This document shows positions 23,903 to 34,088 of a stretch of 45,436 nucleotides of DNA, piece by piece. Each line of letters starts with the position of its first letter. Positions within the stretch are counted from its first letter, which is position 1. The DNA comes from Serratia sp. Ag1 (GTDB taxonomy: Bacteria > Pseudomonadota > Gammaproteobacteria > Enterobacterales > Enterobacteriaceae). Location of the stretch: assembly GCF_000743355.1 (NCBI RefSeq), contig NZ_JQEI01000052.1, forward strand, positions 1 to 45,436. Reading direction: 5' to 3'. The position numbers were made by a program, and so were the translations under genes. The notes beneath the pieces are model-generated. The model had not been told where the DNA came from, ran no database searches, and saw only the letters and a list, made by a program, of their open reading frames with translations.

Positions 23903-23985
23903 AGCGTGCCGAAGGGGTCGTAGCGGCGTAAGCCGCCGGAGCGCCCCTCGGTGCGCTAGGCCCGGGTATCTCGGGCTAAAAAACA
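23903..23985. repeat. GC-rich nested palindromic element
   Basis: Between rlmA and mntP lie nested inverted repeats: an outer imperfect pair (GTGCCGAAGGGG with CCCCTCGGTGC), an inner GCGGC-gtaa-GCCGC, and a second hairpin GCCCG...CGGGC. The outline resembles small dispersed palindromic repeats of enterobacteria, but I cannot assign it to a named family. Confidence 0.5.
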
Positions 23986-24003
23986 TGTTGTCATCCCCCT
24001 CAA

Positions 24004-24024
24004 ACCTGCTGCTGCAGGTTTTTC
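24004..24024. terminator. Bidirectional terminator between rlmA and mntP
   Basis: AAACCTGC and GCAGGTTT pair around a 4-nt loop, with T on the right and A on the left, fitting the convergent arrangement of rlmA and mntP. A related AACCTGCTGCTG sequence occurs just after rlmA (near 23853). Confidence 0.6.
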
Positions 24025-24038
24025 ACTTTCAGAGGATG

Positions 24039-24608
24039 TCAGGCAAGATAACCCAGGTGCTCAAGCAGAATATTTACCCCAATCCCGATCAGCACCACCC
24101 CGCCAAGAATTTCAGCACGTTTACCCAACAGAGGGCCGATATAGCGGCCAATCATCATCCCCAACGTTGCCATAATCATGGTGGCACAACCAATCGCCAT
24201 TGCAGTATGAACGATGTTGACCTGCAGGAAGGCCAGACCGACGCCGATGGCCATTGCGTCCAGGCTGGTGGCAATAGCGGTAACGACTAACACCCAGAAT
24301 CCGTGACGTTTTACTTTCTGTTCTTCGAGCGGCGCATTCTTGATGCCTTCCATGATCATCCGCGCGCCCAAAATAAACAGCAGACCGAAGGCCACCCAGT
24401 GATCCCATTCGATAATATACTGGCTGGCAAACAGCCCGAGAGCCCAGCCGATTAACGGTGTAATGGCTTCAACGACGCCAAAGATCAGGCCAGTGCGCAG
24501 TGCTTCACGAAAGCGTGGTTTATACAGAGCGGCGCCTTTACCGATCGAAGCGGCAAATGCGTCCATAGACATAGCGAATGCGAGAATGAGGGTTGCTGAC
24601 AAGTTCAT
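24039..24608 (-). CDS. mntP: MntP, manganese exporter
   Basis: The 189-aa inner-membrane protein has six hydrophobic segments and two repeated MntP motifs with paired Asp residues ([16 protein letters not shown] near residues 10-25, and [16 protein letters not shown] in the second half). It exports Mn2+ under excess. Control by the upstream yybP-ykoY riboswitch (24619-24790) is visible in the sequence. The start is the ATG at 24608, 10 nt after the aptamer. The layout yobD-mntP-rlmA matches E. coli. Confidence 0.96.
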   Translation of the reverse strand: MNLSATLILAFAMSMDAFAASIGKGAALYKPRFREALRTGLIFGVVEAITPLIGWALGLFASQYIIEWDHWVAFGLLFILGARMIMEGIKNAPLEEQKVKRHGFWVLVVTAIATSLDAMAIGVGLAFLQVNIVHTAMAIGCATMIMATLGMMIGRYIGPLLGKRAEILGGVVLIGIGVNILLEHLGYLA

Positions 24609-24618
24609 GTTGAATAAC

Positions 24619-24790
24619 CTCGGCCGGGTGGCTCCATATGCACGTAACCCACCCCCAACCATACGACGGAGTTACGTGCCTATGGTCTCGCCAACCTGTT
24701 CGGCTGCCCGCACCACGTTTCGAGTTGCGAAACGAGTATGTTGATACGGGCGTTTCTGATTATTTAATCCTCAGAAACCGGCTACTCCCC
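24619..24790 (-). promoter_or_regulatory. yybP-ykoY manganese riboswitch (mntP leader)
   Basis: On the minus strand the leader opens with GGGGAGTAGC and closes with GAGCCACCCGGCCGAGG, just before the mntP start. This is the conserved pairing of the yybP-ykoY aptamer, with GAGACC internally. In E. coli the Mn2+-bound form opens the mntP ribosome site. The same position and the same gene make the assignment firm. Confidence 0.93.
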
Positions 24791-24830
24791 AATGACGGCG
24801 CAACCTTACCATAATATTTTTAGCGGAGAC

Positions 24831-24848
24831 AACCTTTAAATGAAGGTT
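24831..24848. promoter_or_regulatory. Palindrome in the mntP promoter region
   Basis: AACCTT-taaatg-AAGGTT is a perfect inverted repeat 41 bp upstream of the riboswitch. It could be an operator, but it does not match the MntR or Fur consensus. The gap 24791-24998 contains no gene. Confidence 0.35.
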
Positions 24849-24998
24849 CTATTTTAATGGCATTGAGAACGGTTTTCACTTGAGGTAAATGTGGCCAACA
24901 TTTCTGCAACTCGAATTATTTAGGGTATCAGCCGCGAATCAAAAGGGGGCTGATAAATTATTCATTAGTGCGGCTGATAAAAGGAAGAGATTTTTTTG

Positions 24999-25457
24999 TT
25001 ACTGATTTTCAACAAAAAAATGATAAATTTTCTCCAGGTCATCTAATTGAGTGACTTGAATCAATAATCTGCGCTGCTCTAAATCAATAACCAAAATGCC
25101 GTCTTCAGATAAATTCATTGCCTTAATACGCGGATATTCAATAAAGGCATTGGCATAAAAGAAACCTTGCGGTTTAAACAACATCTTAGGCCAGCGAATA
25201 TAAGCCATATAGACGGCGATCAAGGCTAACGAAATGAGCAGGTACGTGGTAAATAACGTGCCCTGCGTGGTGATATTGCGGTAAATCAGGATGGTGAGCA
25301 GACCGACAAAAATCAGGCAATCAAGCCGGTTACTGCGCCTTAGCCGAACTTTTAGCAGGGTTTTGCCTTTCCGCAGCTCCATGCCGAATTCGTCGTACAG
25401 CGCATACAGCAGCATCAGGGCAATAAAAATCAGTAATACACCATCGGTCAGCGACAT
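24999..25457 (-). CDS. yobD: YobD, UPF0266 membrane protein
   Basis: The 152-aa protein has three hydrophobic helices in its first 90 residues ([47 protein letters not shown]) and a soluble C-terminal domain ([23 protein letters not shown]). Length and sequence agree with E. coli YobD (DUF986). Function unknown. It follows manZ on the same strand but is separated from it by a terminator. Confidence 0.93.
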   Translation of the reverse strand: MSLTDGVLLIFIALMLLYALYDEFGMELRKGKTLLKVRLRRSNRLDCLIFVGLLTILIYRNITTQGTLFTTYLLISLALIAVYMAYIRWPKMLFKPQGFFYANAFIEYPRIKAMNLSEDGILVIDLEQRRLLIQVTQLDDLEKIYHFFVENQ

Positions 25458-25472
25458 CTCACTGCTCCCTCA

Positions 25473-25502
25473 ATAAAAAACCGGGGGTGAGTGCCCCCGG
25501 TG
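25473..25502 (-). terminator. Terminator after manXYZ
   Basis: On the minus strand ACCGGGGG and CCCCCGGT form a strong stem followed by TTTTTTATT, 10 bp after the manZ stop and before yobD. Confidence 0.9.
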
Positions 25503-25512
25503 GTTAACGCGA

Positions 25513-26355
25513 TTATAGCCCTAACAACCCGATCCAGTAGCCGAAAATACCGATGGCGAAGAAACCGATAATGATCCACAGCGCATTGACCTTTTTGCGC
25601 AACAGCCACATGCAGCCAAAGGTCAGCAGCAGCGGTACCAGGCCTGGCATCAACTGATCGAGGATGGTTTGTACCGTGGTGATTTTGGTTTGCCCGGTCT
25701 GGTCGGTGATTTTTGAGACCACTAAAGGAATATTGACGTGCGTCCACTTGTTCACCAAGGCCCCCATGACAAACAGGCCGAGAATGGACGCTCCTTCCGT
25801 CAGTTTCTGCAGGAAACCACCGCCCATATCGTTAACGATATCGACCCCTTTGCGATAGCCGTAGGCCACACCGTAATAACGCGTCAGCAGGCGCACCAGA
25901 TTAAACAGCACGAAGAACAGGATCGGGCCGAGCAGGCTGCCGCTCATGGCGATCCCCGCTCCCAGCGCAGCGAATACTGGGCGCACGGTCCCCCAGAAGA
26001 TCGGATCACCTACGCCCGCCAGCGGCCCCATCAGGCCCACTTTGATACCGTTAATCGCTGCATCATCAATTGGCGCACCGTTGGCGCGTTGTTCTTCCAT
26101 TGCCATGGTCACGCCGAGCACGGGGGCGGCAACAAACGGCTGCGTGTTGAAGAACTCAAGATGGCGTTTGATCGCCTGCTTGCGTTCGTCATTATTTTCC
26201 GGGTACAGGCGACGGATCACCGGCACCATCGAGAAACAAAACCCCAGCGCCTGCATACGTTCGAAGTTCCATGACCCCTGGAACAGGTTCGAACGGACGA
26301 ATACGCCCCGAATATCGGCAGGTGTCAGTTTCTTTTGTGTTGTTGTATCAACCAT
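25513..26355 (-). CDS. manZ: ManZ, mannose PTS enzyme IID
   Basis: The 280-aa membrane protein closely matches E. coli ManZ (DIRGVFVRSNLFQGSWNFER, GLMGPLAGVGDPIFWGTVRP, VNKWTHVNIPLVV). With ManY it forms the sugar channel for mannose, glucose, glucosamine and related sugars; in E. coli it is also the entry route for lambda DNA and some bacteriocins. The ATG at 26355 has AGGTGA directly upstream; a GTG three codons earlier is possible. It lies 15 bp after manY and is the last gene of the operon. Confidence 0.97.
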   Translation of the reverse strand: MVDTTTQKKLTPADIRGVFVRSNLFQGSWNFERMQALGFCFSMVPVIRRLYPENNDERKQAIKRHLEFFNTQPFVAAPVLGVTMAMEEQRANGAPIDDAAINGIKVGLMGPLAGVGDPIFWGTVRPVFAALGAGIAMSGSLLGPILFFVLFNLVRLLTRYYGVAYGYRKGVDIVNDMGGGFLQKLTEGASILGLFVMGALVNKWTHVNIPLVVSKITDQTGQTKITTVQTILDQLMPGLVPLLLTFGCMWLLRKKVNALWIIIGFFAIGIFGYWIGLLGL

Positions 26356-26370
26356 TGCTTTCACCTATTC

Positions 26371-27171
26371 CTAGTCCAGTTCGTTATCGAGATCGTTGGC
26401 ACTGGCTGGGCCAGTTTGAACCACCTGAGACTTGTTGTATTTAGGGCTGAGCTGGATATAAAGCACGGCCATCACCACGCCAATCACGCCAAGCGCCACC
26501 AGGTTGAAATTGGTGAAAGCGGCGGTAACGAAGCCCAGGTAGAAGAATGGCATCAGGTAACCAGCACGCATCATGTTGATCACCATCGCGTAACCGACCA
26601 CCACGATCATGCCTCCGGCGATGTTCAAACCGCTGGTGACCACTTCCGGGATCGAGTTAAGCAAGGCGTGAACGCCTGCCGTGCCAACCGAGAACGCCAC
26701 GATTACCGCCGGGATAGCGATACGCATGGCCTGTAACAGCAGGGCAGAGATATGGATAAACGTGATGCCGCGCAGGCTGCCACGTTCTGCTGCGCTGTCT
26801 GCTGCGTGCTGGAAGGCGACGGTCAAGGTACGGACGATAATCGTCAACACTTGGCCAGCCGCTGCCAGCGGAATAGCCAGCGCGATACCGGCCCCGATGT
26901 TTTGCCCACCGGCGATAACCAGAATGGTGGAAATGATGGATGCCAATGCCGCATCAGGTGCTACTGCGGCCCCGATATTCATCCAGCCCAACGCAATCAT
27001 CTCCAGCGTACCGCCGATGATGATGCCGGTTTTCATGTCACCAAGTACAAAGCCAACCAGCGTACAAGCGACTAATGGGCGGTGGAACTGGAATTCATCC
27101 AGCACGGAACCCATCCCGGCAATACAGGCAACGATAAATATCAGCACAATCTGAAGAGTGGTAATCTCCAT
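26371..27171 (-). CDS. manY: ManY, mannose PTS enzyme IIC
   Basis: The 266-aa polytopic protein starts MEITTLQIVLIFIVACIAGM and has the IIC sorbose/mannose-family motif GTLEMIALGWMNIGAAVAPD. It has the same length as E. coli ManY. It forms the transport core with ManZ, phosphorylated substrate being released by ManX. AGGAGAAGTGC just upstream is a good ribosome site, and 56 bp separate it from manX. Confidence 0.97.
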   Translation of the reverse strand: MEITTLQIVLIFIVACIAGMGSVLDEFQFHRPLVACTLVGFVLGDMKTGIIIGGTLEMIALGWMNIGAAVAPDAALASIISTILVIAGGQNIGAGIALAIPLAAAGQVLTIIVRTLTVAFQHAADSAAERGSLRGITFIHISALLLQAMRIAIPAVIVAFSVGTAGVHALLNSIPEVVTSGLNIAGGMIVVVGYAMVINMMRAGYLMPFFYLGFVTAAFTNFNLVALGVIGVVMAVLYIQLSPKYNKSQVVQTGPASANDLDNELD

Positions 27172-27227
27172 TGCACTTCTCCTCTAACCAAGAAAACACG
27201 AGATAAAATAATCAATGGCACAGGCCA

Positions 27228-28190
27228 TTAATTGAGTTTGTTAATCAGATCCATCATTTTTAACCGGGTGTCGGAAGAGACCTTACGCACCTCCAGTTCA
27301 ATACCGTGCTGGTTCAGTTTATTAAACGCCTCGATGTCCTTTGCATCGACGGACACCGCGTTATTCACCTGGGTTTTCCCCTGACGAAACGCCATACCGC
27401 CGATATTGACCGATTTTATCTCTACGCCTCCCTCCACCAGACGCCAGACATCGGTGGGGTTGGTGAACAGCAACATGATACGTTCACCGGCGTATTTCGG
27501 GTTATTCCAGACGCGAATCGCTTTCGCCACGTCGACAACGTGCGCAGTCACGCCCGGCGGAGCCACCTGCGTCAGCAGGGTCTTGCGCACGTGATCGGCG
27601 GCGACTTCGTCACTGACGACAATGATGCGGCTGACGTTGGTCTCCTTGGTCCAACGGGTCGCAACCTGGCCATGAATCAAGCGATCGTCAATGCGTGCCA
27701 AGCCAATTTTCATGCGATCACCGGCACCGAGCAGGGCTTGCGGAGCGGCGGTTTTTATGGGAGGGGGAACGGCGGGCTCAGGGGATTCTGCTACCGGTTT
27801 TTTCAGCGCCTTAATGCCTTCACGACCGGTTTCCAACGACAGTGCGACCAACTCGTCAAAGCTCGGGTTATCGTCACGTGCCATAAAGGTTTCGACCAGC
27901 ATCGGAATATTCACTCCGGTGATCACTTCATAGCGCTCTTTATCAACAGCAATGCGGCTGGCCGCATTAAACGGGCTGCCGCCCCAGGTATCGACCAGAA
28001 ACAGAACGCCATTGCTGGTGTCGAGTTCACTGATTTTCTGATTGTACTTTTCAATTAGCGTTTCGGCGTTCTCACCGGGGACAAAATCTATATAAGCGAC
28101 GTTACCCTGCTCGCCCAATAGCATTTCTGTGGTTTTCAGCAATTGTTCCGCCGCAGTCCCGTGTGTACCGATGATAATAGCTATTGCCAC
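27228..28190 (-). CDS. manX: ManX, mannose PTS enzyme IIAB
   Basis: The 320-aa cytoplasmic protein has a IIA domain (residues 1-130) with phospho-accepting His10 in IIIGTHGTAAEQLL, an Ala/Pro-rich linker (about 133-155), and a IIB domain with His in RIDDRLIHGQVATRW. Phosphate passes from HPr to IIA, then IIB, then sugar. The linker is the only part that differs noticeably from E. coli ManX (323 aa). The operon reads manX-manY-manZ; an Mlc-like site and a CRP half-site lie 150-190 bp upstream. Confidence 0.97.
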   Translation of the reverse strand: MAIAIIIGTHGTAAEQLLKTTEMLLGEQGNVAYIDFVPGENAETLIEKYNQKISELDTSNGVLFLVDTWGGSPFNAASRIAVDKERYEVITGVNIPMLVETFMARDDNPSFDELVALSLETGREGIKALKKPVAESPEPAVPPPIKTAAPQALLGAGDRMKIGLARIDDRLIHGQVATRWTKETNVSRIIVVSDEVAADHVRKTLLTQVAPPGVTAHVVDVAKAIRVWNNPKYAGERIMLLFTNPTDVWRLVEGGVEIKSVNIGGMAFRQGKTQVNNAVSVDAKDIEAFNKLNQHGIELEVRKVSSDTRLKMMDLINKLN

Positions 28191-28762
28191 TCGCTACCTC
28201 CTCGTTGAACTTAAGGTACAGCTTGTACCTTTCTCGTTACCATCCTGGCAGTAGATTCCTGTGGTTTAAAAGGGGCTTGCTCTTGACTTCCCGCGCAGTT
28301 TCATCAACCTGCGCACTGGGTTCTGATGAGCGACAGATTTATTTTAGTGAGTGAAAAAATAAATTATGTGATACCGCTCTGTTATTGGTCGATCGAACTG
28401 CCATTAGCGTTTTTTTAAAGGATTATGCCCGCCATACTTCACGTTACTTGGGAATAGATTTCAGAATAAGGTGCCAAGTAAAAGAAGCCACTTTTCCACA
28501 GAAAAATTTCCTGCTAGAGTGCTCGCTTGTTTTATTACTAAGGAGTGAAGGGCCTCAGCCCTCCCTATGGACTGTCACCGAAGTTACTGTTTTTCAACGA
28601 TCCACCCGCCACCTGCTGGCGTTATTGATATCACCCAGCCCATCGGCTGTTTCCCGGTACTGCAACTCAATTCCACCGTTGTTTCTGTTTGCGCCGCCTC
28701 TGCGCAGGCTTCGTCACGCTTGAGCACCGCTCAACACACCTGTCTTTCTTCTGGAGTCTGAT
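28191..28762. promoter_or_regulatory. Divergent promoter region manX/yoaE
   Basis: This 572-bp gap holds promoters for both genes. It contains the Mlc/CRP-like cluster near 28339-28385 and, on the yoaE side, a small hairpin (AGGGC-CTCA-GCCCT, 28547-28560) followed by an uninterrupted 64-codon frame from 28567 to 28761, ending 2 bp before the yoaE ATG. That frame has no ribosome site at usual spacing and no recognisable homology, so I do not call it a gene. Confidence 0.5.
28339..28363. promoter_or_regulatory. Candidate Mlc operator, with CRP half-site
   Basis: TTATTTTA and AAAAATAAA flank 8 bp, closely resembling the Mlc operators of ptsG and manX in E. coli. Immediately after, TGTGATACCGCTCTGT (28367-28382) has one good CRP half-site. 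manXYZ in E. coli is repressed by Mlc and activated by cAMP-CRP, which fits. Confidence 0.55.
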
Positions 28763-30301
28763 ATGGAAATATTAATGGACCCCTCCATTTGGGCAGGGTT
28801 AATGACGTTGGTGGTACTGGAAATTGTACTGGGTATCGACAACCTGGTGTTTATTGCCATTCTGGCCGACAAACTGCCGCCCAAGCAGCGAGATAAGGCC
28901 CGCGTACTTGGCCTGTCGCTGGCATTGGTGATGCGCCTTGGCCTATTGTCGGTTATTTCGTGGATGGTGACGCTGACTACACCGCTTTTCAGCCTGGGCG
29001 AATTCAGTTTCTCTGGCCGTGACCTGATCTTGCTGTTTGGTGGGGTCTTCCTGCTGTTCAAAGCCACTATGGAGTTGCATGAGCGGTTGGAAGGACATAG
29101 CCATCAAGGCAACCTCAACCGGGGTTATGCCAAATTCTGGGTGGTAGTGGTACAGATCGTTATTCTTGATGCCGTGTTCTCGCTCGATGCGGTGATTACC
29201 GCCGTGGGGATGGTGAACGATCTGCCGGTCATGATGGCGGCAGTGGTGATCGCCATGGCCGTAATGCTGCTGGCGTCAAAACCGTTAACCAGCTTCGTGA
29301 ACGCCCATCCAACCATCGTGGTGCTCTGTCTGAGCTTCCTGCTGATGATTGGCCTGAGCCTGATTGCTGAAGGTTTCGGTCTGCATATACCGAAAGGTTA
29401 TCTGTATGCCGCGATTGGCTTCTCGATCCTGATCGAACTGTTCAACCAAATCGCACGCCGCAACTTTATCAAGCATGAGGCGCGCCGCCCGATGCGTGAA
29501 CGCACGGCGGAAACCATTATGCGCTTGATGGGGCAGGAGCGGACGCAGCAGCAACCGGACGAGACGGCAACGCGCAAAGTGAACCAGACCTTTGCCGAAG
29601 AAGAACGCTATATGATCAGCGGGGTACTGACGCTGGCTTCGCGTACTTTGCGCAGTGTCATGACGCCGCGTACCGAAATCTCCTGGGTGGACTGCGAACG
29701 TTCCCGTGAAGAAGTGCGTGAGCAACTGTTGGATACTCCGCATAGCCTGTTCCCGGTGTGCCGTGACGAACTGGACGAAATCATTGGCGTTGTGCGCGCC
29801 AAAGACTTGCTGGTCGCGCTGGATCAGGGCGTGGATATCGCAGAGTTTGCTGCCCGCACCCCGCCGATGGTGGTGCCGGAAACCATGGATGTGATCAAAC
29901 TGCTGGCGGTGTTGCGCCGTGCCAAAGGCCGCCTGGTGGTCGTGACCAACGAGTTTGGTGTGGTTCAGGGGTTGGTGACGCCGTTAGACGTGCTGGAAGC
30001 GATTGCTGGGGAGTTCCCGGATGAGGACGAAACACCGGACATTATCGCAGAAGGTGAGCGCTGGCTGGTAAAAGGCGGGGCAGATTTACACTCGCTGGAA
30101 CAGTCGTTGGACTGCGACGATCTGGTCAGCCCGACTGAGGACTATGCTTCGTTGGCGGGGTTCCTGCTTTCTCATTACGGCCAGATGCCGAAAGTTGGGG
30201 AGGTAGTGGAATTGAACGCGCTGCGCTTCGAAATCCTTGAAGTGTCTGACTATCGCATTGAGCTAGTCGGTATTACCAAAGTGAAGCCGCTCCACGAATA
30301 A
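28763..30301 (+). CDS. yoaE: YoaE, TerC-family membrane protein with CBS and CorC domains
   Basis: The 512-aa protein has an N-terminal TerC-type membrane domain of seven helices ([18 protein letters not shown] and [19 protein letters not shown] carry the conserved acidic metal motifs), a pair of CBS domains (about residues 290-420) and a C-terminal CorC/HlyC domain. TerC proteins are linked to metal ion export, including manganese. It matches E. coli YoaE along its whole length. The substrate is not established for YoaE. A terminator follows. Confidence 0.95.
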   Translation: MEILMDPSIWAGLMTLVVLEIVLGIDNLVFIAILADKLPPKQRDKARVLGLSLALVMRLGLLSVISWMVTLTTPLFSLGEFSFSGRDLILLFGGVFLLFKATMELHERLEGHSHQGNLNRGYAKFWVVVVQIVILDAVFSLDAVITAVGMVNDLPVMMAAVVIAMAVMLLASKPLTSFVNAHPTIVVLCLSFLLMIGLSLIAEGFGLHIPKGYLYAAIGFSILIELFNQIARRNFIKHEARRPMRERTAETIMRLMGQERTQQQPDETATRKVNQTFAEEERYMISGVLTLASRTLRSVMTPRTEISWVDCERSREEVREQLLDTPHSLFPVCRDELDEIIGVVRAKDLLVALDQGVDIAEFAARTPPMVVPETMDVIKLLAVLRRAKGRLVVVTNEFGVVQGLVTPLDVLEAIAGEFPDEDETPDIIAEGERWLVKGGADLHSLEQSLDCDDLVSPTEDYASLAGFLLSHYGQMPKVGEVVELNALRFEILEVSDYRIELVGITKVKPLHE

Positions 30302-30312
30302 TAGCAATCATG

Positions 30313-30343
30313 GTTCAAGCCGGAGGGCTCCTCCGGCTTGTTG
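30313..30343. terminator. Bidirectional terminator yoaE/sdaA
   Basis: AAGCCGGAGG and CCTCCGGCTT pair around GCT in the 60-bp gap between the convergent yoaE and sdaA genes. Confidence 0.8.
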
Positions 30344-30361
30344 CTCTACAGGCTACCGCGA

Positions 30362-31726
30362 TTAATCACACTGAACTTTAATCGCCAAACCACCGCGAGA
30401 GGTTTCGCGGTATTTGGCGTTCATGTCTTTGCCGGTTTCGTACATGGTTTCGATGACTTTATCCAGCGAAACGCGGGGCTCACTGGTGCGGCGCAGTGCC
30501 ATACGCGCCGAGTTGATGGCTTTCACCGCAGCGATAGCGTTGCGCTCAATGCAAGGCACCTGAACCTGACCAGCGACCGGATCGCAGGTCAGCCCCAGGT
30601 TATGCTCCATGCCGATTTCTGCGGCAATGCACACCTGTTCCGGGCTGCCGCCCAACAGTTCGGCCAGGCCTGCGGCGGCCATCGAACAGGCGACACCCAC
30701 TTCGCCCTGGCAACCGACTTCGGCTCCTGAAATAGAGGCATTCATTTTATACAGCGCGCCGATGGCTCCGGTGGACATAAAATAACGGATGTAAATGTCC
30801 GGGCTGACGGAAGCGATAAAGTGATCGTAGTAAGCCAGCACCGCTGGCACGATGCCACAGGCACCGTTGGTAGGTGCAGTGACCACTCGGCCACCTGCGG
30901 CATTTTCTTCATTTACTGCCAGCGCAAACATGTTCACCCAATCGATCACATTCATCGGGTCGTTAGATAGCTTGTCTGAAGAAACCAACATACGACGCAG
31001 CGCCGAAGCACGGCGCGGCACGCGCAGTGGCCCCGGCAGCACCCCTTCGGTATTCAAACCACGATCGATACAGGTACGCATGGTTTGCCAGACGTTGCCA
31101 AAATAGCTTTCGATCTCTTGCTGGCTGTGCAGCGCCAGTTCGTTTTGCATCACCAGGCCAGACAGCGAAAGGCCAGTATTGCGGCAATGTTCGAGCATTT
31201 CACTGGCTGAATGGAACGGATAGGGGACGCTGACCTGGTTGCTGTCGGCTTTACCGAAGTGCTCTTCGTCAACGATGAACCCACCGCCAAGGGAGTAATA
31301 GGTGTTGCTGTAAACCTGCTGGTCTCCGGCAAACGCGTGGATCTGCATACCGTTTTCGTGCAACGGAAGATTATCACTGCGGAATACCATGCCACCGTCA
31401 CGCGGGAAATCCACTTCATGCAGGCCGCTGGCCAGCATGAGGCGCTGACGTTGTTCAACGTCACGAATAAAACCAGGAATGCTGTCAATATCGACCGTCG
31501 CGGGCAGATTGCCCGCCAGACCGAGAATGATGGCGACATCGGTGTGGTGACCTTTACCCGTTAATGAGAGTGAGCCGTAAACATCCACGGCCACACGCGT
31601 GATTGAAGGCATCAGGCCTTTACTTACCAGATCGTCGACAAACTGTTTGCCGGCTTTCATTGGGCCAACCGTATGAGAGCTGGACGGGCCGATGCCGATC
31701 TTAAACATGTCGAAAACGCTAATCAC
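30362..31726 (-). CDS. sdaA: SdaA, L-serine deaminase (4Fe-4S)
   Basis: The 454-aa enzyme converts L-serine to pyruvate and ammonia. Landmarks: KIGIGPSSSHTVGPMKAGK near the N-terminus, the cluster ligands in NGACGIVPAVLAYYDH, GCQGEVGVACSMAAAGL and GLTCDPVAGQVQVPC. It is the same length as E. coli SdaA. Translation starts at GTG (31726) with AAGGAG 8 nt upstream. The 274-bp upstream gap carries its promoter and contains no gene. Confidence 0.97.
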   Translation of the reverse strand: MISVFDMFKIGIGPSSSHTVGPMKAGKQFVDDLVSKGLMPSITRVAVDVYGSLSLTGKGHHTDVAIILGLAGNLPATVDIDSIPGFIRDVEQRQRLMLASGLHEVDFPRDGGMVFRSDNLPLHENGMQIHAFAGDQQVYSNTYYSLGGGFIVDEEHFGKADSNQVSVPYPFHSASEMLEHCRNTGLSLSGLVMQNELALHSQQEIESYFGNVWQTMRTCIDRGLNTEGVLPGPLRVPRRASALRRMLVSSDKLSNDPMNVIDWVNMFALAVNEENAAGGRVVTAPTNGACGIVPAVLAYYDHFIASVSPDIYIRYFMSTGAIGALYKMNASISGAEVGCQGEVGVACSMAAAGLAELLGGSPEQVCIAAEIGMEHNLGLTCDPVAGQVQVPCIERNAIAAVKAINSARMALRRTSEPRVSLDKVIETMYETGKDMNAKYRETSRGGLAIKVQCD

Positions 31727-32000
31727 GCTAAAACTCCTTAAAGAGGCATATTGTTATGGCTGCGACAGCCTGGGCTGCTCGGTGCTTTTAAATCACTTAT
31801 TGATAGTGATTTGTGCCAAGCACTTTTATTTTACAGGTATTTCATAAGGTTTAAGAGAGTATTTACGGTTTTTTTAAAAGATAGATGCGTTGAACAGTAG
31901 TTGAAAAAAAACCGGTGTGAAGTGATAGTGATCGCTTTATGTGTGAAAGTTCTAACAGGTAAGCACAATAATGTGCCAGAGATCACGGAAATCAGCGGCT

Positions 32001-32579
32001 TTAAATGCTTACTTGCTGCGCCAGGCGGCGGATGATGGCTGCGGTCAGCCCCCAGACAAACTGGCTTTGATACCAGGAAAGATACAGCCGGTGCGAATGG
32101 CCGTTGCGGTGAATATCCAGCGGATAATAGCGTGACAACGTTAGCGCCTCATGCAGCGGCATTTCAAACACTTCCGCCACTTCTTCGGCATTGGCATAGA
32201 ATTCAATATCGGGTGGCAGCAGGCCAACCACTGGCGTGACCTGGAAACCGGTGTTGCTGTCGAGCGGAGCCAGTTGCCCCAGCACATGTACTGCCTGCGT
32301 AGGGATCGCCACCTCTTCCTGCGCTTCACGCAAAGCCGTGGCGATCGACGAACCGTCTTCGGCATCGGCTTTACCACCGGGGAAAGCGACCTGGCCTGCG
32401 TGTTTACGCAGTGAGTCGGCCCTGCGGGTCAGCAACAGGGTGGGTTCCGGGCGGTTGATTATCGGGATTAGTACTGCCGCTGGCCGCACATTGTGAGACA
32501 CCTGCGTTGCCTGCGGCAATTGCAGTTGAAAACGGCTGATAAAAGCGGCCAGTGGTGCCGAAGGGTCCTGATATTTCAC
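32001..32579 (-). CDS. nudL: NudL, Nudix hydrolase
   Basis: The 192-aa protein contains the Nudix box [20 protein letters not shown] followed by EEV, preceded by [11 protein letters not shown] as in E. coli NudL (CoA-pyrophosphatase-like). It starts at GTG (32579), overlapping the pabB stop as GTGA, so translation is coupled to pabB as in E. coli. Substrate is inferred from family similarity to CoA-type Nudix enzymes. Confidence 0.94.
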   Translation of the reverse strand: MKYQDPSAPLAAFISRFQLQLPQATQVSHNVRPAAVLIPIINRPEPTLLLTRRADSLRKHAGQVAFPGGKADAEDGSSIATALREAQEEVAIPTQAVHVLGQLAPLDSNTGFQVTPVVGLLPPDIEFYANAEEVAEVFEMPLHEALTLSRYYPLDIHRNGHSHRLYLSWYQSQFVWGLTAAIIRRLAQQVSI

Positions 32580-33949
32580 GAAACGGTAAACTCCCCCAAC
32601 TGCGGCAAGATGCGGCCCACTTTATCAAAGGTTTCCCGATATTCCGCCTGTTCTTGGCTGTCGGCAACGATACCACCGCCTGCGGAACAATAGATACGGC
32701 CATCTTCGGTGAGCAGCGTTCGGATGGTGATATTGGTATCCATGGTGCCACAGGTGCTGATATAGCCAATGCTGCCACAATAGGCATTACGCCGCTGGGG
32801 TTCCAGTTCTTCAATGATCGCCATAGCGCGCACTTTGGGGGCTCCAGTAATGGAACCGCCGGGGAAACAGGCTCGCAGCAGTTCAGTGGCTGGCGTGGTG
32901 TCAGAGAGCTCCGCAGTGATGGTACTGACCAGGTGATGCACCGCTGGAAAAGGCTCCACGACGAACAGTTCCGGTACGCGCACACTGCCTGGTTGTGCCA
33001 CACGGCCAATATCATTACGCAGCAGATCGACAATCATCAGATTCTCTGCACGATCTTTCTCTGAATGAGCCAACCTCTGCGCCTGTGCGGCATCTTCCGC
33101 TGCGTTGCTCAAACGTGGCAGAGTGCCTTTGATTGGCCGGGTTTGAATCTGCTGGTTTTCCAGCCACAGGAAACGTTCTGGTGAAACGCTCAACACGCTG
33201 TTTTGCGGCAACCGCAGAAAAGCAGAGAACGGAGCGCGGTTGCTGGCGCTCAACTGGCGGAAAGCCTGCCATTCATCCCCTTGATACGGGGCAGAAAAGC
33301 GTTGTGCCAGGTTGATTTGGTAACAATCGCCGCTGTGCAGATACTCCTGAATACGGTGAAATTTTTCACCGTATTGCTGGCGCGTCATATTCGCCTGCCA
33401 GTTGCTGGTCAGGGTAAAAGGCGGGCAGGATGGCGTCTGTTGCTGGCTAAGCCAGCGCCAGCGTTGTTCAACATCGCCATAGCTGAGTAACGTCAGCGTC
33501 TGTTGCTGATGATCGGCAATCAATGCCCAGTCATAAATACCGATTGCCATATCCGGCAGCGCAATGTCTGCCTGCGCCAACTGCGGCAGGGTTTCTACGC
33601 GCCGCCCTAAGTCGTAACCGAACAGACCTAACGCACCGCCCTGAAAGGGTAAAGCCGGGTTTGGCTCTGGGTGCAGGCGTAACGCATCCAACTGCTGTTG
33701 CAGCAGCAGGAACGGATCTTCCGCTGAGTGAGAGCTTTCGGCAGCCTGGCAAATTTCGGTATTTAGCCCACGGGTGGTCAGAGTGACGCGCGGTTCAGCA
33801 ACCAGAATATCGAAGCGATTATGGGGGTGATCGGCAAAGCCAGAGTGCAACAACATGGCCCAGGGTTGTTGCGCCAACGGAGTAAACAGTTCCAGCAGCG
33901 ATTCACGGGTATAGGGCAAAGATTTAAGGTTTGGGGTGATTGCACTCAT
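32576..33949 (-). CDS. pabB: PabB, aminodeoxychorismate synthase component I
   Basis: The 457-aa enzyme uses chorismate and ammonia from PabA to make 4-amino-4-deoxychorismate for folate. It has the chorismate-binding domain with PIKGTLPR (the active-site lysine), [38 protein letters not shown] and YCGSIGYIS. Start chosen at 33949 ([17 protein letters not shown]), the family start; upstream in-frame codons are not expected coding. NudL follows with a 4-base overlap. Confidence 0.96.
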   Translation of the reverse strand: MSAITPNLKSLPYTRESLLELFTPLAQQPWAMLLHSGFADHPHNRFDILVAEPRVTLTTRGLNTEICQAAESSHSAEDPFLLLQQQLDALRLHPEPNPALPFQGGALGLFGYDLGRRVETLPQLAQADIALPDMAIGIYDWALIADHQQQTLTLLSYGDVEQRWRWLSQQQTPSCPPFTLTSNWQANMTRQQYGEKFHRIQEYLHSGDCYQINLAQRFSAPYQGDEWQAFRQLSASNRAPFSAFLRLPQNSVLSVSPERFLWLENQQIQTRPIKGTLPRLSNAAEDAAQAQRLAHSEKDRAENLMIVDLLRNDIGRVAQPGSVRVPELFVVEPFPAVHHLVSTITAELSDTTPATELLRACFPGGSITGAPKVRAMAIIEELEPQRRNAYCGSIGYISTCGTMDTNITIRTLLTEDGRIYCSAGGGIVADSQEQAEYRETFDKVGRILPQLGEFTVS

Positions 33950-34088
33950 CAGCTTCAATAGACCTGAATGACAGGAACGACAATTTTTAGGGGGCATTTT
34001 GCCATACTCTGCTTGCTGGTGCAGCCAACACCCAAGCAACTTGAAGTATTATGGGTATAATCGGCGCCTATTTACTGGGGAGAAACAT

